A stretch of 64,000 bases of DNA from Panorpa germanica (lineage: Eukaryota > Arthropoda > Insecta > Mecoptera > Panorpidae): positions 16,627,807 through 16,691,806 of the forward strand of contig OY783206.1 in NCBI GenBank assembly GCA_963678705.1, read 5' to 3'. Positions 55,352-64,000 of this stretch are shown here, piece after piece. The stretch's first letter is position 1. Every line of letters begins with the position of its first letter. A model generated the notes under the pieces. It was not told the DNA's origin and searched no databases. It worked only from the letters and a program-made list of their open reading frames with translations. The translations under genes were made by a program, and so were the position numbers.

Positions 55352-58300
55352 TTTAGGAAAGTCCTTAAGGAAAATAATAATAAAATCTAAAATATAACGT
55401 ACTAACTATTAGCAGTCTTTGTTTCCTAGCTAACCAATTAATTATTTATTATAATAGTCGCCTAAACCGTCCGTCGCGTGTGACCTAAGAATGGTCAGCC
55501 CATTAATTCCATTATTTTATTCATCGGGTCGACCATTTCGCCGACCATTTGTCCGTCCATGCATTTTATTTATTTTATTTATTTGGTATGTCAGTATTTG
55601 GAACATTTTATGATTATCGTTTTGCGTGAGTCGATCGCTTAATTGAATCAATTTGAAACGAATCAATATTCTGTCGCACACCAAAATCATTAATTCATAG
55701 AACTTTGTGACTTTGTTGTCTGACTGCACAGGGTGTTTCATAATAGATACACATTTTATTAAATTTGGAATAAATTATTGCAGGAGTGGTAAAGGAGATC
55801 CTCGTGAAATAGTAAATAATAGAGAACTTGCTAAAACTTTGTAAATTTGTTCTACAATAGTCAATATTTAATAAAAAAAAATAAATAAGGGTAGGTTTCC
55901 GAAACTTATAAGGAAATGATTACTTTTAAAAATGGAAATTTCACGTATAAGTATATGGGGATTCATTACCTTGTGAATTTAATTGAAAATTTCATGTAAG
56001 TCTCTAATGGAGAAAATTATTATTTCAATTGAATATGGTTCAAAAAACATTAAGCTATCGATTAAAATAATACAAATATTATGTTTCTAAAGAAATAATT
56101 AATTAATTATAGTTCCGAAGAAATAATTAATTAAGTTTTTATAAAAAATATCATCACAATCATCCGTCACTTCCGTTGTTCAAAACACGATGTAAGATTT
56201 GACAACGTCGCTTGCGCAGTTAGTCGCCGCATGAGTAACCGCGAATATTCGAAAGGCATTAGGTCTAAGTTTTCAGATTATGTATTCTAGCGGTGTTGTC
56301 AAATGTGCCTAAGCGATTTGAATACTTTTTTTTTTTAGTCAATATTTTTTTAGTAATTAATTTTTTTTTAAATTTATAGTGTAATATTATCCATAAATTT
56401 TAAAATTATTTTTATATGCATGAAAAAAGTAATAAGTAATATAATATTGTTACGAAAATTATTTACACTACGGTGATACTGGCATCTCCTTAATACACGA
56501 ATTATAGTTGATTATGTCACAGTTGCTGAACTCATAGTTATCACAAAAGTCAGTTAACATAGTTAGTTAACATCTCTTTAAATTAATATTAAGGTTTGTG
56601 TAATAAAAAAGGGAGAACTGTATATAAAGAAATGATCCAAAATTTGTGTTTAAATTCAAATTTAAATGAATCTAAATGTGTACTTTTTTTAAATACCAAG
56701 TAACGGACCGCATCGTCAGATTTTATCCAGTACGAATTTGTGATAGACGTATCACAAATTTATGAATCATATTTATCTTGGATGTTATTTTCTGCAGTGT
56801 AAATCTGCTCCAGTACATAATTCGCTATAAATTAGTTAAAGATTACTTTGGGATCCTCCCATTGACATAGGCCCCGTGCTATGACTCATAGGATAACACA
56901 CTTTAATTTGGGTTGTGAACAATATCTTAAATTCTAGAAATGTATATTACATGTACTGACAAAGTTAACTATCAGGATCTCAAATGTGATTTGTTTTGAA
57001 TAGTCGCAATATTATTGAAGATATAAACAATTAAAGAACCAGCATAATTAAAGGGACAAAACTTTGCAACATGTAATGTCATGCCCGTCCTAACACTCTA
57101 CACCTTAGTTCATTAATTATTTTACTCAAATATTTTAGTAAAGTTCATAGATATTTAAGTTCTCCAGGTGTAAGTGTGTTTCCCGAGCAGCCCCTGTCGC
57201 GGTCTGTCCTTTGTTTGTAAATCAACCATGTCACGATACTAAATCGCGATAGAAAAGTGTTTTTCCGTTAATGTAAATGTCACACAAAAAGCTTTTAGTC
57301 CCGTAAATTGTTTTGAATTAATAAAAAGCAACATTCGATGTTATCTCACTTGACATTGTGTATTTCCAAAATCCATTAGACAATTACTTTAGTTGAGATA
57401 AAAATAACCCAGCGTTACACCGTCTGTGCATGCGTCCGTACAACAAACAAACAAAATTTGTAGAATCATGTAATAGTACAAAATTTTATTATATATGCGG
57501 TGAAAAATTTGTATAGCATTAAATAAAAATATTCATTTTCTACTTCTTACATAGAAATTTAACTTGCCAGCGTGCTAATAGCTAGTTCAAGCATTACATT
57601 TTCTACCTGGGCTTTAGTAACTTTGTCATAATTCTTATATGATTATCGCGGTGTCAAATTTCTGGAGAATGCATTTTACAAAGCCGGCTGATTTTTGACT
57701 TGAGATGAGGAAATTTTTTGTCAACATATTTCATGATTTATGTTGCGTTATAATTTTAATGTTTAAAAATGGTGTTCTTAAAAATGTAGTCTTTCTTTAT
57801 ATTAAGACAGCGTTCATTTTTAGATGAAAACTTTTAAAAATTTCGTCTATTTTTTAACTAATTAAAATGTCTACTTCAAGTTAATGAAAAATATCTTAAA
57901 TAGTTTTAATAGAGTTAAGAAATGAGTGCCATTTTTTGAGTAATGTTATTTAAAATGCTTGCCAAAATTGTCATGTTCGTTCTTTTTTTTCTAATGGTCT
58001 AATGTTAACTTATATAACTAAAGCCATTCTTGTCACACACTCCTACTAACATATTTTCTATTTTTCCAATTTTAAATTGTTCTCAAACTTTATTTATTTC
58101 GTTAAGGTTTTCAGAAATTTCTGTTTCGTTTTTTAATAAGAAAATTGTAAAAAAAAAAATTATTATTATTAATAATTACAGCTAAATGCAAAAACTAGAT
58201 ATTACCTTAAATATATTTAATCTAAAAAGGTCTCAATTTTGTTAAGAAAAGGATTATAAGGATACTTTATTACCCTTTAGTTTTTAAGAAGATTCTAAGT

Positions 58301-59187
58301 TTGTTAATCCGCAAAATGGTATATTTATATTTCAGAAAGCAGTAAAATTGGTCACAAATCGTTGTATATTAAGAGAGATTATTTACGTAACAGGTTAGTT
58401 TTGTTATGATAGATAAACCTTGAATTAATAAGTAAGTATTATAATATAAAGCTACCTGAAAATTTTGTAGTAAATTTACGAAAATAATAGCGGAAAATCA
58501 CTCGATGTTTTCACAAATTTTTCACAAAGAAAACTAATAATTTAATTATTATATTTAAATTTTTCAATATTTTCTTTGTCTAAGAATTTTATATTAATAT
58601 TAATTTTTAGATATATTATCAAAAATATTTTTCACAATTTTTATAATTTTTTTTTCTTTTTAATTTTCTTTCACTGTGGTTGTGGAAAATATAGAACGTA
58701 CTCGATATATTTCCACAATTTTCCCGACGCGGCGTTCATACCGTCTCTATACTTCGCTATGAGACTATTTCCAAACAAATGCTGGTAGACTTTTCTAGCT
58801 AGGGTTTTCACTTCGTGTTATTTCGGGTTTAGTCGTTCTTCGTCGTGTGGACACTAGTTCTTCATCTAAACGACAGTCAGTAGCTGTGCAGGGGCTCCAG
58901 CTCTGGTTCTGACTCCGTATACCTCAAAACCTGCGACTATATTGATCCTTACTGAACACCAAAGCCCTACCCTGTGTGCCTGTATGCCTGTGTGCCTGCC
59001 TGTGTGTTTGGGCGAATTCGACAAAGTCCGTAGAACGATATATTTGTTATTTTATTATTTTATGAATTGAAAGACATCGTGGGAAACTTTTGATAAGAAT
59101 AGTATTGGATTATATTTGTTTTTCTATAATTGTTTTGCAATGTCCTTTGCTTTCCATTTAATCTTATTTAAACTGATTTAACCTAGT
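55352..59187. other. No gene seen
   Basis: AT-rich sequence. Only an old MITE-1 relic (56890-57110), one 82-bp monomer (57548-57605) ending TTTCTACCTGGG, and short frames without motifs are found. Confidence 0.3.
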
Positions 59188-59470
59188 TTACAAATAAAAT
59201 TTACCTTCTTTTTGTTTATCCTCTTTCTTTTTATCTTCTTGTAATATCTGCTCTATGTTTAATTTACTTTTCATCCTCTCCCGACACCTACTCTTCATGT
59301 GCTCCATTTCCTTTCTTCCTACACATCCTCCATCTTCTTTCTTCGTTTCAAATCTAAACTCTGCGACCATTCTCGTTTCCTTACTGCCCTGTTTCTCCAG
59401 GTACTTCGCTATCCTCCTTATCCACCACCCACTATCCACTGCTTGTATCTTGTATGGTACTTCGCTTCAT
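59188..59470 (-). pseudogene. LINE ORF2 C-terminal fossil
   Basis: Minus-strand RIAKYLEKQGSKETRMVAEF, a Cys-containing segment and MEHMKSRC line up with the fossil at 61500-62560 and with the Cys knuckle at 32640-33240. The frame is broken before and after. Confidence 0.65.
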
Positions 59471-61499
59471 CCGTCTTTGCTACACTTCTACATCACTTCC
59501 CCACTAACCCTTCTATCTCCATACCAGTACGTCCTATGATGAACTCAGATATTATCAATCTGATAGAGGACTAAATTTCCTACAATTTGTGTATACAACA
59601 TTTCTTTGTATGTCTGATAGATATAGAGCTGCACCGCTGTAAAGTAGAGCACTTCACAAACATTAAACAGGGAGTACATGCGTTTACAATTTTGCTCATA
59701 TCTCTTAAGGTGCGTAAATACGTAAATAGGTGGGTAACTAGAAAATATAGCAATATTAATTTTCAAAAGTTATTTTTGCGGTTCCAACTCATTAAAAGTC
59801 AGTGGAAGAAAGCTTAAAATGTAGATACGTTATTCATCTAACTAATTGCAGCTTTAGATTTTGATTCGCGTTTATAGTTACTTACATAAAACGATTTAAA
59901 CATAAAAAACATGTTTTTTTTGATAATATTTAACCTGCTGGATAGTACCGCCATCTATATTTCGCTAGAAAAAATGGCCAGGTATCGTTTCACCTTAAAC
60001 CCATTACAGTATCTAAACATATCTTACATCATTTTAATGAATTTTTAACGTTCTACAACTTTTATTTAAATATGTTTTTGATAAAATAAATAATTCAATT
60101 CAATAGAAGTATTTTTTAAAAAATGATTAGCATCTGTAGGTTGAATATTTGTTGTAATCAAAAATGCAACGTATAATTATTTTAAGTACGTTATCCTAGT
60201 GCGTATACATCTTATACTTATTTCCTCACCCCTATGCGGATTTAGTAAGTATTTGCGTCCCTACGTATATATACATATACATCTTAGAAGAATAATAAGA
60301 ACATATATATGGTACAATGCATAATACAAGAAGCTGTAAATATCGCGTGCTTCCAATACATATTTTCGTATTTGGAAAATAAGATTCGGTTGCAAATATT
60401 CGCCCTTCGCTCTTCGTTCCTCTTCCACCTTCTGTAACAATTTGTCCATACGAGTATACTTTTATCCTTTTCTTTAGCTTTCCCCAAATTAATTATTAAA
60501 CCCTTAACCGCAAAGCAGCTGTGCCTCCCTGGTCTGCAGATAAAGGGTCTATTCAGACGGCATAAAAAACTAAATGAGGTGGTAACCACCCATGTTCCTT
60601 CAACCCTTCAACCCTTCTGTAAAACTGAACCAAACTGATACCGCCCCCCCCCCCCCCTACCCATATTCATAAGGGACCAACAACGTATTTCAGACCATGT
60701 GAATTTTCTTCAAATCTACTTTGGTTTAGTTTCAACATGTTGGAAATAGAAAATGGGAAATAGCTCGGAGAAAATGTCAAATATTAAGTTATATGTTACA
60801 TCATTTTGAGGAGGGGGGAGGGATGACATGGAGATGATGTTTATTCAACTAGTTCAAATATATTTTGATGTTAATGCGGGGTTGTTACCTTAATTAAAGA
60901 ATCATGTCATTAGAATCTTCAATATTGGGAAGATGAAGTGCTCTTCTTTGAAGAATCATGTAGAAATATAGCATTTATGTTTAAGGAATTTCGTGCTCTG
61001 TTTCGTCCTGTTCCTGAGGAAAGTCAAAAGCGATCAAAACTAGCTCACATTCAACAATAATACCGCTGCTGTAATTTCCTTTGCATTACAATATTTGTCA
61101 TATTCTCAATGAATGATTCTAAGTCATCTAATATTGTCAATGGAGTACAATTAGTTCCAGTAGTTACCGTCATCAACGCTATATGTAATAAAATTAGATA
61201 GTAAAAAATACATATTCTTTTAAATTGAATTTTTTACCCAAACAAAATAAATTAATTTAAATGAAAATTTCCATTTGAAATATGAATATTCACCTTTTAA
61301 AAATTCATAAAACTTTGTTTTTGTTGATTTGTGACCACTATCCGTAAGCTGAAATATGTTTTGAGATTTACTTTTGTTATAGAACAAATAATAGTATAAT
61401 AAAAGTATTTGTATTTGCATTTTCTTTGAATTGTTTGAATTGAATAGTATCTTCTTTACATTTAATGTAATCTTATTTAAATTGAGTAATTTGAGTTGA
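59471..61499. other. No gene seen
   Basis: A C15 run lies at about 60643-60657. 61075-61115 is a short piece of the repeat at 35525-35790. No gene is recognised. Confidence 0.3.
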
Positions 61500-61616
61500 A
61501 TTTATCTCCTTCTCTTTCTTTTTCCTTCCATCATCCATCCGCTTCCTTCACTCTTCTGTTGCTTTCTCTTTTCCACGCTTAATCCATTTTCCAACTTCTT
61601 CGGACACGTGCTTTTA

Positions 61617-62010
61617 GGCCATCCGCACATGGGTCGACTGATTGCAAATCTTAACCCCGGATCTGCCCAAACCGAATGAGAATGGAACTGTGTTGTTAGT
61701 GAGAGAACGAACGTGTCTACAAAACTAAACTGATTTGATATTGGTTTTGAGCGACAATGTTTCTTGGTCGCAGGGCATTTACGTTGCATGATTTTGATGG
61801 TGACATCATGAGCAGAGATGTGCACAAATACTATTTAAAAGCATTGCAATACATACATACATACAAATATCTCACAATACAACATAATAAAGTCCCCTAT
61901 TATGTGTTGTTAAAAATTCTATAAAGTCACGAACCACGGCTCGACATGGCTCGTTTTTCGTTTTCGTTGCGCGACTAGTTTGCAATCAGTCGACCCGTGT
62001 GCAGACGGCC
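61617..62010. mobile_element. MITE-4 copy C
   Basis: TTA at 61614-61616 and 62011-62013; ends GGCCATCCGCACATGGGTCG and CGACCCGTGTGCAGACGGCC are good inverted repeats. Confidence 0.88.
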
Positions 62011-62066
62011 TTAGTGTGCTCCAACTTGTCCTTCACACACCTGGTTCGTCTTTCTTTGTTACCTAA

Positions 62067-62415
62067 GGCCTGTCATACACTGCAGCCGAATATCAGCGAA
62101 TTTTGACCAAGTGAATTAGCGTGCTACAACGCTGAATCTATCTGAACCTTGTAAATGCTATCAGCCGTCTCTGACTAGAAGGAATGCAATAAGTCTCTTT
62201 CATAACAGTGGTGTATCGATAAAAATTAAAGTAAAAGTTTGCTCTCATGATAAATTATGTTCGCGCAAAACAACTCGTATCTTGGCGTACTGTCGTATCG
62301 GTACGTGGTATTGTGACACAACACATGTAAAAAATACTTCTAGCCACTCAACCAAGCTGCCGATTTACGTCCGAATTCGCCGTAGTTTATATAAGTTTGC
62401 AGTGTGCGACAAGCC
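62067..62415. mobile_element. MITE-5 copy D
   Basis: TAA at 62064-62066 and 62416-62418; ends GGCCTGTCATACACTGCA and TTTGCAGTGTGCGACAAGCC are inverted repeats. The 117-codon frame starting at 62282 crosses its edge and is not a gene. Confidence 0.85.
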
Positions 62416-62929
62416 TAATCCAAATCTAACGATAACGTTTCGATACTTCCTTATTTCTTCAGATACTCCGCCATCCTTCTCGTCCCTAACTGTCTGTATC
62501 CCTACAAGACCAGAACCCCCCCCCCTGCACAACCACTCTCCTCTTAGTTTTCCTTTTTTTGACACGCATTTAATTATTGTGTTTTCTTTCAATTCGTTTT
62601 CTCTGTTTGCCCACGGATTGTGTGCGCTCGTTTAATACGGGCGTCATTAAATTGCTACTTGTTCTCGTTTTTTGAATTAGTTAAATACAAAAGCTGCTAC
62701 AGCTGTTTTCTTGGCGCGTTCTGTTCGTCCGTTTTTATATTAAAACCTTTTTTTATTAACAAACATATTTGTGGAATAAATCTGCAGAAATTTTAACAGT
62801 GGGGCTAAAATTCAAAATACGACATACTTAAAATAAGAAAATGATTCTCGCACGTTTCCAAGCAAATCACTTGTTCCGATCATCTTGAAGATTTAGATAT
62901 TTATTAATATCGTTTATACGTAGAAACGT

Positions 62930-63385
62930 TTTAATGCTCCTTGGGGTACTACATTTTAATTTGCACATTTTTAAATAGAAATACCATAATTAACTCGTTC
63001 TATATAAATTTTACATATAAAAACAAATAATGTTTCATATAAACTGACTAAAAAAATATATTTATCAAATTTATCAAAATAAAAAATATTTTCAATATAT
63101 TTAGTTGAACAACTTTTTTTCAAAATTTTGTATTTTCTTTTTCGATTTGTAAGTAAGTTACCAAGATTAGCCTATATACAAAATTTTAACTTTCTAGCAC
63201 AATTTTTACTCTCAGCAAAAACTGTCCCCGTGCCCCCAAATAACATTTTGAAATTTTGAATTTTATTTTATTAATAATATTCTTAATTATTCTAGAATCC
63301 AGAATATGAACTTTCTGCAAATTTCCCTACTGAGCGCCCGAATTTTTTTAAGTATTTCTAATTTTTGAGAAATGTCATCACAATT
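62930..63385 (+). repeat. Diffuse repeat G, fragment
   Basis: Contains AACTCGTTCTATATAAATTT, TTACCAAGATTAGCCTATAT and CCCCGTGCCCCCAAATAA, closest to the copy starting at 52479. Confidence 0.65.
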
Positions 63386-64000
63386 TCTTTATTGTAACCA
63401 TGTTAGTTTACACAGGGGATCTTTACCTCCTTCAGAACGTCTTTAACTGTAATTATTTTCCATAATTATAATTATAGCGTGTACTCTCCTGAATGAAACA
63501 ACAATCATTTAAAAATAATCAACGGCGTCGTTTTATTAGCGATTCCAAAAAGAAACCAACAGGTGGCCCATTTTATTATATATAGAACAGATGTTAATTT
63601 TTAAGTTGGGTCATTCCTGTGTTATAGTACATCCTTTCTCTTAACAAATAAAATTTAAAGTACTTAAATTTAATCCTAATTTACCTAATCTAATCAAATT
63701 TAACCCTAGGGTATTTAACTAGTGGGCGAGCATGTATTAATTAATAATGCCTTTACATCAAATATTCTCTTTTTCGTATTCGCTGTATAATTATACTTTA
63801 ATGATATTGCTGTCTCATTTACACATTACATTAATTAAGATATTGCTATCTCGCTCTACAGCTTATTTACTTAGAGAGAAATATAACATTAGCAGCAGTT
63901 TCGCTCGGATTTGAAAATGAATTGTTAATTAGGATTTGTGTAATTACTGTCTTTAATTGTAATAAAGTATGGCAAAACTTATAATTATAATTAGAAAAGA
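63386..64000. other. No gene seen
   Basis: AT-rich sequence to the window edge without recognisable features. Confidence 0.3.

Larger units (their letters stand above)
61500..62560 (-). pseudogene. LINE ORF2 tail carrying two nested MITEs
   Basis: The host pieces are 62416-62560, 62011-62066 and 61500-61616. Read in that order on the minus strand without the MITEs, they align with the fossil at 59188-59470: EEIRKYRN in the first piece, RCVKDKLEH in the second, and a CPKKLENGL-type segment in the third. A poly-C run at about 62518 disturbs the frame upstream. Confidence 0.7.

Noticed and set aside
55517-55741. 74-codon minus-strand frame possibly a small gene
   Set aside because: No motif, no splice context and no sign of conservation can be seen; length is within chance expectation for this many frames.
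62282-62635. 117-codon frame on the plus strand
   Set aside because: It runs from MITE-5 across its boundary into the complement of a LINE fossil and a poly-C run.

Overview
The window looks like AT-rich insect nuclear DNA. It has two spliced exons of a cyclic-nucleotide phosphodiesterase on the minus strand, surrounded by many transposable elements typical of arthropods: an errantivirus, jockey-like LINEs, a tRNA-derived SINE, hAT, P-like and PIF/Harbinger-like DNA elements. The order of insect cannot be fixed from the sequence.

Host gene: a 489-nt N-terminal coding exon (36340 to 35852, minus) and a 266-nt GAF-A exon (395 to about 130, minus) both have consensus splice sites and join in phase 0. 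If they are one transcript, as inferred, 396-35851 is a single intron of about 35.5 kb made mostly of transposons. 36341-64000 lies upstream of the gene and holds no recognised host gene.

Region by region: 1-3.3 kb has the GAF exon and a MITE. 3.26-11.86 kb is a three-level nest: a small element with ~82-bp terminal monomers, inside it a TTAA-flanked element, inside that a 7,386-bp errantivirus with two identical 294-bp LTRs, intact gag and env, and a wrecked pol. 12-17 kb has a hAT MITE and an 82-bp satellite. 18.3-19.5 kb is a compact element with terminal inverted repeats whose only gene is a two-exon THAP protein of 254 aa. 20-28 kb has jockey fossils, a TA-flanked element, a SINE with a perfect target duplication, a foldback palindrome, and a second, empty copy of the TTAA element. 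29-36 kb has hAT, MITE-1, MITE-4, MITE-5 and MITE-6 copies, then the first phosphodiesterase exon. 36.5-64 kb has hAT transposase fossils, more MITEs, LINE tails, a long AT microsatellite and a diffuse ~700-900-bp repeat.

MITE names used below are my own: MITE-1 (ends AATGGGCTTGTGTCC), MITE-2 (GGGCCTTATTCTG), MITE-3 (TAGGGCTTCACACGAG, hAT-like with 8-bp duplications), MITE-4 (GGCCRTCTGCACACG, TTA target), MITE-5 (GGCCTGTCGCAC, TAA target), MITE-6 (CATTCCCACTCACTG).

Most noteworthy: (i) six stem-loops in the errantivirus 5' LTR and leader share an invariant AUCGC loop while their stems co-vary; (ii) a recently mobile errantivirus that cannot encode its own polymerase; (iii) the THAP-only element, which resembles a P-element repressor derivative; (iv) a 660-bp foldback palindrome; (v) two different MITEs nested in one LINE fossil.
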